Part shown: positions 1-9,126 of the stretch, piece after piece
Numbering within the stretch: position 1 is the stretch's first letter
Layout of the letters: every line of letters starts with the position of its first letter
From: an uncultured Ruminococcus sp.
GTDB lineage: Bacteria; Bacillota; Clostridia; Oscillospirales; Ruminococcaceae
DNA: 13,380 nt
Direction: 5' to 3'
NCBI GenBank assembly: GCA_946537565.1
Contig: CAMNFW010000033.1
Span: forward strand, 1 to 13,380
Made by a program: the position numbers and the translations under genes
Notes under the pieces: model-generated
Seen by the model: only the letters and a program-made list of their open reading frames with translations
The model's database searches: none
What the model was told of the DNA's origin: nothing

Positions 1-1965
1 GTATAACTGCCAGCCGTTTTCGGAGATAAGGGATTTAAGCTCATTGAAATCGCTTTTTCCGCCGAGAGTACCCGAAGGCTTAGCATCAGTATCCACCTTG
101 TTTTTGATACCGTCGTTAGTCCAGTTATTATAGGAGACCACGATATCATCAACGCCCTGATTTTTCAGTTCAGTGAGAATTTCCGAAGCCTGATCGTACT
201 TTGTGACAGCCTGTTTCATAGTAACCGGTATGCCCAATACAGGCTTTTTCTTCTGAGTACCGCCGTAGAGGTCGAGGTACATATGAGCCTCATTATCCTG
301 AGCCTTGACACTTACACCGGCATCATTGAGGAGATAGTTTCTGTAGCACTCAGCCACATCCACATAGCTTGCATCCTTTTTGGATATAGGGTAATATCTC
401 AGTTCGATATCATCTGAAATGATATCGCCGCTTTCAAAAACGGTCAGCTTATCGTTGCTGTTGCCTGACATATAGAAAGTATCGGTGCCACGGAGAATGA
501 AGGTGAAGTTACAGAGGTTATAGCTGCTGTTGGACTGTTTTGATACCTGAGTTGAAAGATAAGCATTGGAATCGCCTTTGGAAGCGACCACCAGCATTGC
601 ATTATCCTCCTTGACAATGCCATAGACCGGAAGATAGATCTTCTCAGTAACAGAGCCTTTTGAAGTAGGAACGACAGTGACATCGCTGCCGTAGACTCTC
701 TGCTGATAAGCGTTAGTGTCCATAGTTTTAGCATTGTTGAATCTGACGAGAGCGCCGCTGCCGTCGGGGATAACGAAGTAACCGTCCTCATCGGAACCGG
801 CTGCACCGAAGCTGCTCATAATGGTCATTTCGGTAGCTATATTAGAATCGTTGGATTCTTTGATCTCGCTTACTTTAAGGGCAGCCTTGAGGTGATCCTC
901 TTCAAGGGTTATCTCCACGGGATATTCAAAGCCAGCGCTTTTATACTTATAAGTCACTTTAATGCCGTTCTTTATGTCCTTGACAGTTATTTCACAGTCA
1001 TCGGTACCTGAACGGAGAACGTTATTGTTTGAACGTTTTGCCGGAACGCCATATCTTAGTATAGTAGAAGAGCGCAGCTCATTCACCAGCAGCGGAGTAG
1101 CGATCTTATCTCTTGCCGCACCCAAAGGTGACGACCACCAGATATAGCCGGTGTCTTTGTTTTCGATGCCCACATTGCCGAATCTGTCATCGACCAGCAA
1201 ACGGCAGCTGTCATTTTCTGCGGCATAGCGGAAGGTGCCGACCACCTGGGTCTTGGCAGCATTGAGCCAGACGAAGCTGGACTTATCGCTGTTCCAGTAG
1301 GTTTCATACTCACCTTCCCTGCCGGACTCTTTGAACGTGTTGATAATTTTCTTATAGCTGCTGTCAGTCAGCTCCAGCGTCTTGCCGTCGATCGAGCTGA
1401 ACAGATAAGGATTATCAATAGAAGAGATCAGTTTTCGTATGCTTATGACCTTAGTGCAGTCGCTGTCAACAGTAAGCAGGAAGCGGCCGGCATCGCTGAC
1501 ATACATTTTTCCCTCATCGACCTTGCTGCTGTCATCGAAGGTAGCAGCCGGCTCACCGGTCTCAGAATCCACAGCGGTGAGGTCACCGAGTTTTTTCAAT
1601 TCTGAAATAACATCAGCAAGAGCCTCCTGCTCCTCGGTATAGTCTGATTTTTTAGCAGGTTTTCCGCCGTTTTTCTCCCAGATCTCGTCATCGAAATCCT
1701 TAGATTTATAATAGATATCGTAGCCGTCAGCGGAGCCGATCTTTTTGAGGTAGCCGGTAATATCGTCAGCCTCGGCACGGATCTTCTCTTCAGTTTCCTT
1801 AAGCTTCGGAGCTTTTTCCTCAGCGGCAGCCTCATCGCCGGAATCCTCAGCAGAGGTTTCGGCAGCAGTGGTATCCTCCTCACCGTCAGCGTAAATATTT
1901 CCGCTTACAGTGAGAGTTGAAACAGCGAGGAAGCACAGTAAGAATCTTTTTATCTTATTTCCCAT
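1..1965 (-). CDS. DUF5696-like secreted protein, C-terminus beyond left edge
   Basis: The frame is open from the ATG at 1965 to base 1, giving 655 codons with no stop, so the gene is cut by the window edge. Residues 1-26 form a signal peptide (KIKRFLLCFLAVSTLTVSG) followed by an acidic Ala/Glu-rich linker at about 27-65. Residues 250-460 carry the pattern I associate with DUF5696 proteins: DRFGNVGIENKDTGYIWW at 260-277 and YFVIPDGSGALVRFN at 396-410. From about 560 the sequence turns into alternating strands and helices (YLDLYGG; DIVVSYNNW at 607-615; LGG..DFNELKSLISENGW), which resembles the start of a glycoside-hydrolase-type TIM barrel. That enzymatic reading is inference; no catalytic residue can be named. 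An SD matching GGnGGTGAT precedes the ATG. It lies 17 nt after the Yip1-like gene and is the sixth gene of the operon. Family assignment is from memory of its motifs. Confidence 0.8.
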   Translation of the reverse strand, partial: MGNKIKRFLLCFLAVSTLTVSGNIYADGEEDTTAAETSAEDSGDEAAAEEKAPKLKETEEKIRAEADDITGYLKKIGSADGYDIYYKSKDFDDEIWEKNGGKPAKKSDYTEEQEALADVISELKKLGDLTAVDSETGEPAATFDDSSKVDEGKMYVSDAGRFLLTVDSDCTKVISIRKLISSIDNPYLFSSIDGKTLELTDSSYKKIINTFKESGREGEYETYWNSDKSSFVWLNAAKTQVVGTFRYAAENDSCRLLVDDRFGNVGIENKDTGYIWWSSPLGAARDKIATPLLVNELRSSTILRYGVPAKRSNNNVLRSGTDDCEITVKDIKNGIKVTYKYKSAGFEYPVEITLEEDHLKAALKVSEIKESNDSNIATEMTIMSSFGAAGSDEDGYFVIPDGSGALVRFNNAKTMDTNAYQQRVYGSDVTVVPTSKGSVTEKIYLPVYGIVKEDNAMLVVASKGDSNAYLSTQVSKQSNSSYNLCNFTFILRGTDTFYMSGNSNDKLTVFESGDIISDDIELRYYPISKKDASYVDVAECYRNYLLNDAGVSVKAQDNEAHMYLDLYGGTQKKKPVLGIPVTMKQAVTKYDQASEILTELKNQGVDDIVVSYNNWTNDGIKNKVDTDAKPSGTLGGKSDFNELKSLISENGWQLY

Positions 1966-1982
1966 AATATCACCGCCGTTTC

Positions 1983-2612
1983 CTATACTCTGATCCTGTA
2001 GGAGATCTCAGTGTAGATAGTAGATATGAAGATATAGACCTGCTGAACCAGTGACATAAAGAGTACCAGCAGGAACAGCATTATCAGCATTGCAACGATC
2101 GTGAGGACAATTGCGAACACTGTCTTGCCGAAGGAATACTGATGAACAGATTTTATGGCTGAGAACAGGAGTATGACCGTCCAGCCGATACCGATTATCC
2201 TTATCGCCTGCATGAAAACGATCTCGTCACGGATAAGGAAATGTGACAGAAATACATTAACGAATTCCTGCACTATATAAGGTATAAGGGCATAGGCGCT
2301 GTAGATGCAGATATTTTTCATAGTACCTTCGCCGTCGAGCAGAGTACATATGGACCAGTTGCCGACAACCCACGCTGCAAAAAGAACGATACTCTTTACA
2401 ATATACGGGATAATATTGAAGGTCTTGTCATACTGTACACCGAACTGAAGGCCATAAAGTCTTCCGCTGGCTATCTGAGAGAGGAACAGCAGGAACACGA
2501 TAAGGAAAGCGATCTTAAGGGAACCGGATTTTTTCCAGCGCATATCCTCGAAGCCTTCCACCGGGTGTGTCACAGCGTGCTTGACCCACTGGCTCTGAGT
2601 AAGATCCATCAT
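1983..2612 (-). CDS. Yip1-family integral membrane protein
   Basis: A 209-residue protein starting [20 protein letters not shown]. The frame is open further upstream, but that extension would overlap the preceding gene, whereas the ATG at 2612 has a strong AGGAGGAGG SD at about 2621-2629, so this start is chosen. After a soluble N-terminal stretch of about 30 residues ([16 protein letters not shown], typical of the Yip1 domain entry) there are about five hydrophobic segments, near residues 33-50, 65-88, 98-118, 135-155 and 166-195. Bacterial Yip1-domain proteins are poorly characterised membrane proteins; no enzymatic motif is visible. It follows the NHL/TPR-like gene by 4 nt and its SD lies inside that gene's coding end, which suggests translational coupling. 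A membrane partner or assembly role for the transport/enzyme cassette is inference only. Confidence 0.8.
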   Translation of the reverse strand: MMDLTQSQWVKHAVTHPVEGFEDMRWKKSGSLKIAFLIVFLLFLSQIASGRLYGLQFGVQYDKTFNIIPYIVKSIVLFAAWVVGNWSICTLLDGEGTMKNICIYSAYALIPYIVQEFVNVFLSHFLIRDEIVFMQAIRIIGIGWTVILLFSAIKSVHQYSFGKTVFAIVLTIVAMLIMLFLLVLFMSLVQQVYIFISTIYTEISYRIRV

Positions 2613-2616
2613 AAGA

Positions 2617-4260
2617 CTATTCCTCCTCCTTTTCAACAGATATTTCCGGCGCAGGATCGCTAAAAGAATTATCCTCAGCAGCCTTTTCAGCAGCTTCTTT
2701 TTCTTCTCTGAGAATTTCCTCACGCCGTCTCTTTTCCGCAGCCTCAGCCTGAGCCTTATCCTCTGCGGCAATTTTAGCAGCTTCAGCAGCCGCCTTACGT
2801 TTTTTATTCCAGCGGCTCAGCAGAACAAGCGCCGCAGCGATAAGAGCGATAACAGCGATCATCTTGCCAAAGTTCTTTTTCAGCCAGTTCATGCGGTAGC
2901 CTTCAAACGCCTTGTTATAAATAGCTGGTGCATCAGCCAGCTCTGAATATTTCATCGAGCCTTCGTAGTCACCTTTTCTGAGGAGAGCCGAGGCAACGCC
3001 CACATAAGCTCTTCTGTAGTTTCCGTCATGCTTAAGCACCTCACGCCAGGGTTCGAGGGCTTCCTCATAGTAACCGGCATTATGAAGGGCAGAAGCCTTA
3101 TGTACGATCTTGCCGAAATCGGTCTCGACGAAAATAGTAACCGTATCCTTCTGGGAATCCACGACATAGAGATTTTCGCCTTTGGATTCAAGAGCAGCCA
3201 CATGATCGAAGCCGCCCACCTGCTTGGCGATAGTACCGGTGATAAACAGCAGATTGCAGTCCTCATCGTACTGGAAAACACGGCCCGTAGTGAAATCGAG
3301 ACAGTTGATATTGCCGTCCTCAGCAATATCTATATCAACAATAGCCGAAGCCAGCAGCTTATTCTGGGAGGTGTCATACATTGGAGTATAGTCACCGAAA
3401 GCCAGATCCATATTAGCGAAGATATTATTGCCAGCGGCATTGAGTTTTTTCACAGTATCCGTAGACTGAGTTGAAGACGAAGTACAGGTGAATATAAAGT
3501 CGCCGTCGATATCGAAGCTGGTGATACCTGTGGGGACATTTCTTGCTTTTCTGGCTTTTTTCTCTTCAGAAGCGAAGAGGTTTGTGAAATAGTTGCCGAT
3601 GATCTCGGCGGTAGCCTCAACACGGTTTGCACCGTAGAAACCGGTGAATTCACCGTCCGGGCTGAACATAGCTGCACCGGTGGTGATATTATTCAGCACC
3701 ACATAAACATTTCCGGCTTTATCAGCGATAACACGCTGAGGCAGGAAGGTACGCTTCTGGTCATACACCTCAGATTCAGGCTTAGTGATCTCAGAGACAA
3801 CATTTCCCTCCAGGTCAGAAATGAGGACACGGGAGTTTTCGTTGTCAGCGATATACATCCAGTCATTTTCTGCGGAGACATAAACGCCCATAGGATGCTT
3901 AAGCTTAGTGGCAGAGCCGTCGGGCATTTTAAAGCTGTCATAGACCTTTATAACATTTTTGAAGTCAGAGTCTATGCGGACGATGCGGCTGTTGCCGGAA
4001 TCCACAATATAGAAAGTATCGTTATGGTCATAGTAAATATCAGCCGGCTGATCGAAAGCGCCTACACCCAGATCAATTCCGGAAACAGCACGTTCAGCGA
4101 TATATCCTGCCTGGGAAGGGATCGCCTCGCCCCAGCGGTCATAGTTATAAACGTCGTAGGGTTCACTGGCGGACGCTGTCAGGGAGGAAGCTATACCTCC
4201 CAGAAGCACACCTGTGAACAACAGCGACAAAAGTTTTGATCTTTTTTTCACTTGCTTCAC
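2617..4260 (-). CDS. Secreted NHL-propeller / TPR-like protein with one TM and a coiled-coil tail
   Basis: A protein of 547 residues. The start is GTG: either 4260 (AAGAGG about 10 nt upstream) or GTG 4251 (AAAGGGTG about 8 nt before it); both give the same signal peptide ending near ASA-SEP at 30-33. Residues 65-380 contain repeated NHL-type blades, for example [24 protein letters not shown] (73-96), [22 protein letters not shown] (124-145) and [16 protein letters not shown] (362-377), which suggest an extracellular beta-propeller. Residues 385-450 look like two TPR helix pairs ([37 protein letters not shown]). One TM helix lies at about 467-482, followed by a basic stop-transfer patch and a 60-residue Ala/Glu/Lys-rich, probably coiled, cytoplasmic tail. 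This layout would place a ligand- or protein-binding head outside and an interaction tail inside. Function is unknown; it sits between the permeases and the Yip1-like gene. Confidence 0.8.
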   Translation of the reverse strand: MKQVKKRSKLLSLLFTGVLLGGIASSLTASASEPYDVYNYDRWGEAIPSQAGYIAERAVSGIDLGVGAFDQPADIYYDHNDTFYIVDSGNSRIVRIDSDFKNVIKVYDSFKMPDGSATKLKHPMGVYVSAENDWMYIADNENSRVLISDLEGNVVSEITKPESEVYDQKRTFLPQRVIADKAGNVYVVLNNITTGAAMFSPDGEFTGFYGANRVEATAEIIGNYFTNLFASEEKKARKARNVPTGITSFDIDGDFIFTCTSSSTQSTDTVKKLNAAGNNIFANMDLAFGDYTPMYDTSQNKLLASAIVDIDIAEDGNINCLDFTTGRVFQYDEDCNLLFITGTIAKQVGGFDHVAALESKGENLYVVDSQKDTVTIFVETDFGKIVHKASALHNAGYYEEALEPWREVLKHDGNYRRAYVGVASALLRKGDYEGSMKYSELADAPAIYNKAFEGYRMNWLKKNFGKMIAVIALIAAALVLLSRWNKKRKAAAEAAKIAAEDKAQAEAAEKRRREEILREEKEAAEKAAEDNSFSDPAPEISVEKEEE

Positions 4261-4274
4261 CCTTTCTGTGCCTC

Positions 4275-5153
4275 TTAGTCCTTGATACCTGAATGAGCCA
4301 TAGTCTCAATAACCTGACGCTGAGCCAGCATGAATACTATGATAGGCGGCAGGAGCATGAATACAGCAGCTGCCATTGCAACGCCGGCTCTTGCAAGACC
4401 TGACGAAGCCGCCTGAGTAACGACTGTGGGGAGAGTTTTGTACTGCTCCTGGAAAACAACAGTACCCGTCTGGATATTCCATGCAGCCTGGAAAGCGAAT
4501 ATGATAAGGGTCATCAAAGCGGGCTTCTGGTTTGGCATAACGATCTGCCAGCAAATGCGGAACAGACCTGCTCCGTCCACCTTTGCAGCCTCTATCATAG
4601 CGTCCGGCACCTGACCTATTGACTGTCTCATGAGGAACAGACCCATAGGCGAAGCGATAGACGGGAGTATAAGAGCAAGGGGATTGTCGATAAGACCCAG
4701 CTTAGCCATAACTATATACTGCATGATATAGATAACATTGCTCTGGTAAAGCAGTGCGATAACGATAATACTGTTGATAGCCTTGCTGCCGGGGAATTTG
4801 CACTTAGCCAGTACAAAAGCGGCCATTGAAGCGAATATGCACTGAAGAACCGTTACAGATACAGTTACAGCGATACTGTTGAAGACATATCTTGAAAACG
4901 GGACACGGTTGCTGTTGAGAGCGTCAAACATATCGCCGAAGTTATTGAGAGTAGGTCTCATAGCATAGAGCTTCGGGGGGAATATGAACAGCTCCTCCAC
5001 TGGTTTTATCGACATGATAATAGTCAGATAAATAGGCAGCAGCATGAACAGTCCCACGATGAGGAGGACGAGGAATATGGCAATAGTTCCGCCGATCTTG
5101 CGTCCAGCCTGTTTATTGGAAGCCTTAAGCTTCTCTGTATTGACCTGAGCCAT
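4275..5153 (-). CDS. Carbohydrate ABC transporter permease, MalG type
   Basis: A 292-residue inner-membrane protein with about six hydrophobic segments, the second permease of a binding-protein-dependent sugar importer. The EAA loop that docks to the ATPase is clear at residues 187-207 (IEAAKVDGAG...IVMP). The N-terminus has a lysine-rich cytosolic stretch, then a first TM at about 22-45 and the SIKPVEELF segment typical of MalG-like permeases. The ATG at 5153 is preceded by AAGGAGG, which overlaps the TAA stop of the upstream permease (gap 12 nt). Length is normal for the family (about 270-300). The transported sugar cannot be told from sequence; the neighbours suggest an oligo- or polysaccharide fragment. 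No ATPase is encoded nearby, so a shared MsiK/MalK-type ATPase is presumably supplied from elsewhere. Confidence 0.93.
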   Translation of the reverse strand: MAQVNTEKLKASNKQAGRKIGGTIAIFLVLLIVGLFMLLPIYLTIIMSIKPVEELFIFPPKLYAMRPTLNNFGDMFDALNSNRVPFSRYVFNSIAVTVSVTVLQCIFASMAAFVLAKCKFPGSKAINSIIVIALLYQSNVIYIMQYIVMAKLGLIDNPLALILPSIASPMGLFLMRQSIGQVPDAMIEAAKVDGAGLFRICWQIVMPNQKPALMTLIIFAFQAAWNIQTGTVVFQEQYKTLPTVVTQAASSGLARAGVAMAAAVFMLLPPIIVFMLAQRQVIETMAHSGIKD

Positions 5154-5165
5154 TTTTCCGCCTCC

Positions 5166-6107
5166 TTAATCCATATATTTGCTCAGCACCTTGCTGATAA
5201 GCTTGTTGCACAGATACATGGCAACGAAGAGTACCATACAAATTGCGGAAGCATAGCCCATTTCGTATCTTACCCAGCCGTAGTCATAAGCATGGGTCAT
5301 AATAGTATGCGCCTTATAGTCTGTACTTGGGAAGCCTACCAGATTCTGAGCGACTGTGCCGGCTGTGAAAGAGCTGACGATCTGCATTACCGCAGCGAAC
5401 ATAAGCTGAGGGCCCATTGAAGGGATAACAATGTAGATAAGCTCCTGCCAGCGGGTCTTGATGCCTTCGATAGCACCTGCCTCATACATTGACCTGTCGA
5501 TATTCTGAAAGCCTGCACGGAGAGCGAGGAAGCCTGCGCCGAGGGATATCCACAGCTGTACAACTATGGTAACGCCCAGTACATAATTTCCGTCGGTTAG
5601 CCACTGTATAGGCGAGTTGATAAGACCCAGGTTGATGAGGAAGGAGTTGATGTAGCCGTTCATATCGCCGCTGAAAATAAGCTGCCAGACGGTATAAACA
5701 TTAGCCATTGAAGGAGCATAGAATATGAGAGTGAAAATAGTTTTGAGCTTGGGATGCAGCTCATTGATAAGCCAGGCAAGCAGGAAACACATCACATAGC
5801 TGAAAGGACCTGTAAACAGAGCAAATACGATAGTAACTCTTATAGATTTAACAAATATCTTGTCAGCCAGGAACAGGGTGGTGTAATTTGAGAGACCAAT
5901 GAATTTCGGAGCCTGAGCCATGTTGAAGTCTGTGAAGCCCATAGGAAGGGACATTACAACAGGTATTACCGTAAATATGATAAAGAATATCATAAATGGA
6001 GCCAGCATAAGATAGCAGGCTTTATTCTGCCTGAAGGAAAGCCACATCAGGCGGCGCTCCTCCTGCTTTGATTTTTTGCCGATATTTTCCGCATCTATAT
6101 GTGCCAA
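5166..6107 (-). CDS. Sugar ABC transporter permease, MalF/LplB type
   Basis: A 313-residue membrane permease and partner of the following MalG-type gene. It begins with a short charged cytosolic tail, a first TM at about 31-54 (ACYLMLAPFMIFFIIFTVIP) and the GLSNYTTLF segment common in this family. The EAA loop is at 209-229 (EAGAIEGIKTRW...YIVIP). The start codon is TTG at 6107: GGAGG lies 9 nt upstream and no in-frame ATG occurs before residue 21, which would delete most of the tail. Gap to the solute-binding gene upstream is 18 nt. Length and topology are normal for LplB/UgpA/MalF-like permeases of Firmicutes. Substrate unknown. Confidence 0.92.
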   Translation of the reverse strand: MAHIDAENIGKKSKQEERRLMWLSFRQNKACYLMLAPFMIFFIIFTVIPVVMSLPMGFTDFNMAQAPKFIGLSNYTTLFLADKIFVKSIRVTIVFALFTGPFSYVMCFLLAWLINELHPKLKTIFTLIFYAPSMANVYTVWQLIFSGDMNGYINSFLINLGLINSPIQWLTDGNYVLGVTIVVQLWISLGAGFLALRAGFQNIDRSMYEAGAIEGIKTRWQELIYIVIPSMGPQLMFAAVMQIVSSFTAGTVAQNLVGFPSTDYKAHTIMTHAYDYGWVRYEMGYASAICMVLFVAMYLCNKLISKVLSKYMD

Positions 6108-6125
6108 AGCTGTAGTCCTCCTTCC

Positions 6126-9092
6126 TTAATCTTCTTCGTCCTCAGCCGTAGGGAGACCGAGGTTTTCACGCTTTCTGGTAATCTCGTCATTGATGTCACG
6201 GTTATACCAGACGAGGGTATCACGGGGATTTTCCAGCTCGTTTACGACTTCTCTGAAAGCGTTCATAATGTTACGGGTCACAGCGTATGAAGACGGGATA
6301 ATTGGTATTTCCACCAGCTCAGACTGCTGAGCGGATATCCTGTCGAATTCCTCATGGGACCATGAGAGCTGGGAAAGTGCTTCAAGGTTAGCGGTATCGA
6401 AACGTCCCATAGTACCGAGAAGACCTTCGATCTGGGTGCCGTAATGGATCTGGGAATCCTTGCTGGTGAACCACTTTATGAATTCCCAGGCATTTTCCTT
6501 ATTTGAGACCTTCTTGAAAATAACAGCGCCTGAACCGCTGGAGTTTGCGGCATGGGATATAGTTCCGTCCTCACGGAGAGTGCCGGGCACCTGACAGAAG
6601 TCCCACAGACCCTTTATTTCCGGTGAAGCAACAGACAGCTGATTGAAGAAGGTATAATTAGCGATAACTATCGGGTATTCGCCTGTTCTGAAACGGCTGA
6701 AAGCGTCATAGGACTGAACGAAGCTGTATTTGGTATAGAAATCAGTCCACTCTTCAAAGGACTGAACGGCTTCAATTGAATCGAAGGTAGATTTAGTAAG
6801 AGTATCGTTGTAATAGTTAACGCCCTTCTGGAGCAGGAGCATAGCGAAGGTATGACCAGCTTCAGTAGCCGGGGAAATATTTGCCGGGGGAAGAATGAGA
6901 CCGACGTTCATATAATTTCGCTGAAGAGCCGGAAGCATATCAATAAGCTCGCTCCAGGTCTCCGGCGGAGAGTTATAACCCAGTTCAGTAAGAACATCGG
7001 TGCGGTAGAACATCATGGGGAAGGTCTGGCTGATCGGAAGACCATAGCTTTTGCCTTCATACTGATAAGGAACCATAGCGTTCTGCTGGAAGCGCTGAGT
7101 AACGTCACCAAAATCGCTGAACTGATCGAGATCTACCAGGAGATCACGGGCAGCAAGGTTAACAGGGAATTCACCGCCCAGGAACAATGCAACGTCAGGG
7201 CCTTTTCCTGCAAGGGTAGCTTCAACTACACCGCCAACGACCAGGTTTACTGAGATCGGAATGCCAGTTTCCTGCATGAATTCATTTTCAGCCATTTCCT
7301 TTACGACCTGAGCCTGGTCACGGCCGAGAGATACCCATACATTTATAACGTCCTCACCGGTAACATCGGAGAGGGTCGTATAATCCTCGAAGAATGAGCC
7401 GAAGAAAGCCTTTGAGCTGAAGCTGAGGGATTTTCCGAATTTTTCGTCAGCGCTGGTGAAGTTTTTGTCGGCGCTGGCAAATTCAATATAGTCAACTTCA
7501 AGGGGCTGGTCACGGTAATCTCTCATCCAGGAGGAGATCGAGGTTATATTATCCTTTATCTGAGAGAGATAATCCGGTATCTTAAGGGGTTTTTTAACGC
7601 ATTTATCCAGGATAACGGTCATAGTTTCAAGGGCAGCAGCCTCGGAGCCGGCGGTACCTGAAAGACCTTCTATCTCGGACTGGATATCCTTGAGCTTCTG
7701 GGAAATGGACATGAATTCCGGAACAAGATCCGGTATTTTTTCATGCACATAATAATCGGTATACTGGTCAGGAGAGGGACCGGTTATCATAAGAATTTTT
7801 CTGTAATATGTATTCAGGTCAGTGACAACATCGTCAAGTTTTCTGAGTGAATCGCCGATTTCGCCGGGAACACATTCCATAGTAATGGTATGGTCAGATG
7901 AAGCATCGAGATAAACGTAAACAGCCTCGCCGTCATCGGTCTTAGGGGAAACGACGCTCCAGTCAGAATCGTAGAAGAACTTTATCTGATCCATTTCCTT
8001 GCAGGGAACTTCACCGTCGATATAGATCCTTCTGTTGGAATAGAAGCCTCTCATCTGATTCTGACGGGACTTTATACCAATTTTATACCAGCCGCTGCTG
8101 CCGATATCCTCTTTATGGATTATCCAGGTAACGGACTGGAGGGCTTTTTTCCAGTTTCCGCTGCCGAGGGTATTGTAGACCATTTTCACGGGGTCTGAAG
8201 GAGAGACCAGATAGCTGGTGTTATCATAAGTAGGATAGAGAGTTGAATCCGACTTAAAATCAGCCTGTTCACCTTCTATGCGGAAGATATTGGAGGGGGT
8301 GCTGTCCTTTGTCACGGAAGCGTCCACAGATGAAGCGTAGCTGCTGTAATCCGGAAGCTCATCAGGATTATAAAGCTTAATAGATTCGATAGCCAGCTGG
8401 GCCCGTTCTGAGGTAAATGTAAATTCATGGCTGCCCTTTTCGAGGTAGAAGAACAGCGGCTCATTAAACAGACCGTCCACATCTCCAACGTCACAGTTCT
8501 GCCACATACCCTTTTGTATCTGAGAGGGACGAACCTGATTTCCACGGGAATCAGTATATATCTCAGCTTCATCTATCCAGACTCTGTTGAGGGTAAGACG
8601 GGAGGCGGTATCATACGGCACAGCGCCGTCAATAGAAAGGGAAAGCTCGATCTGGGAGCTGTTGGATTCAATAGGGAAATAAGTAATATTCATGCAATAG
8701 ATGCCGGATTCTTCCACATCCGCCTCATAAGAAAGCTGACCGTCAGCGCTTTCCCAGATAAGGACATTATCTCTTACGTCGCCGTCAGCGCCATAGCTTC
8801 CGGTAGAAAAATCGCCGCCGGAGGCAGATTTATAGTCTTTGCCCTCAATAACGATCTCAGCATCCGGGCGCACCTGACCGGCATACTGATCGTAATAATC
8901 GCTGTAAGTAGGGATACCTGTGTCGATAGGCTCTATATAGTAATAGTCCTCCTGCATAGCCGCAAGGGTCTCAGCCGAAGCAGCATTATCATCAGCGGCA
9001 AAAGCTGCGGCAGCAGGTGACAAAGCTGAAACCGCAAAAAAGCATGACAATATACCAGAGGCTGCACTCCGGTAAAATTTCTTCATATTCAA
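6126..9092 (-). CDS. Giant extracellular solute-binding protein with tandem CBM-like modules
   Basis: A 988-residue protein, about twice the usual 400-500 of family 1 sugar-binding proteins. The start is TTG at 9092, 7 nt after AGGTGG; the ATG two codons on (9086) would be 13 nt away. A signal peptide ends near AFA-ADD (32). Cys17 lies inside the hydrophobic core (GILSC), so lipid anchoring is doubtful. Residues 78-242 and from 269 onward look like two jelly-roll modules of CBM6/35 type: they open with VIEGKDY and RIEGEQADF, and the first closes with LAIESIKLY. Residues about 415-530 are mainly helical. From about 580 to 950 the sequence is a classical solute-binding fold (VINVWVSLGRDQ, KGPDVALFLGGEFP, YGLPISQTFPMMFYRTDVL, AWEFIKWFTSKDSQ). 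It is the first gene of the operon and should capture the ligand for the two permeases. The ligand is unknown. Confidence 0.9.
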   Translation of the reverse strand: MNMKKFYRSAASGILSCFFAVSALSPAAAAFAADDNAASAETLAAMQEDYYYIEPIDTGIPTYSDYYDQYAGQVRPDAEIVIEGKDYKSASGGDFSTGSYGADGDVRDNVLIWESADGQLSYEADVEESGIYCMNITYFPIESNSSQIELSLSIDGAVPYDTASRLTLNRVWIDEAEIYTDSRGNQVRPSQIQKGMWQNCDVGDVDGLFNEPLFFYLEKGSHEFTFTSERAQLAIESIKLYNPDELPDYSSYASSVDASVTKDSTPSNIFRIEGEQADFKSDSTLYPTYDNTSYLVSPSDPVKMVYNTLGSGNWKKALQSVTWIIHKEDIGSSGWYKIGIKSRQNQMRGFYSNRRIYIDGEVPCKEMDQIKFFYDSDWSVVSPKTDDGEAVYVYLDASSDHTITMECVPGEIGDSLRKLDDVVTDLNTYYRKILMITGPSPDQYTDYYVHEKIPDLVPEFMSISQKLKDIQSEIEGLSGTAGSEAAALETMTVILDKCVKKPLKIPDYLSQIKDNITSISSWMRDYRDQPLEVDYIEFASADKNFTSADEKFGKSLSFSSKAFFGSFFEDYTTLSDVTGEDVINVWVSLGRDQAQVVKEMAENEFMQETGIPISVNLVVGGVVEATLAGKGPDVALFLGGEFPVNLAARDLLVDLDQFSDFGDVTQRFQQNAMVPYQYEGKSYGLPISQTFPMMFYRTDVLTELGYNSPPETWSELIDMLPALQRNYMNVGLILPPANISPATEAGHTFAMLLLQKGVNYYNDTLTKSTFDSIEAVQSFEEWTDFYTKYSFVQSYDAFSRFRTGEYPIVIANYTFFNQLSVASPEIKGLWDFCQVPGTLREDGTISHAANSSGSGAVIFKKVSNKENAWEFIKWFTSKDSQIHYGTQIEGLLGTMGRFDTANLEALSQLSWSHEEFDRISAQQSELVEIPIIPSSYAVTRNIMNAFREVVNELENPRDTLVWYNRDINDEITRKRENLGLPTAEDEED

Positions 9093-9126
9093 TTGTTATC
9101 CACCTTTCCCGCAAAAGCGTGAAATA

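Noticed and set aside
2613..2771. Longer N-terminus for the Yip1-like protein
   Set aside because: It would be an Arg/Leu/Lys-rich extension overlapping the end of the upstream gene; the ATG at 2612 has a strong SD.
8427..9020. 197-codon plus-strand open frame inside the binding-protein gene
   Set aside because: It is antisense to a well-supported 988-residue protein, has no convincing ribosome site and no recognisable domain.
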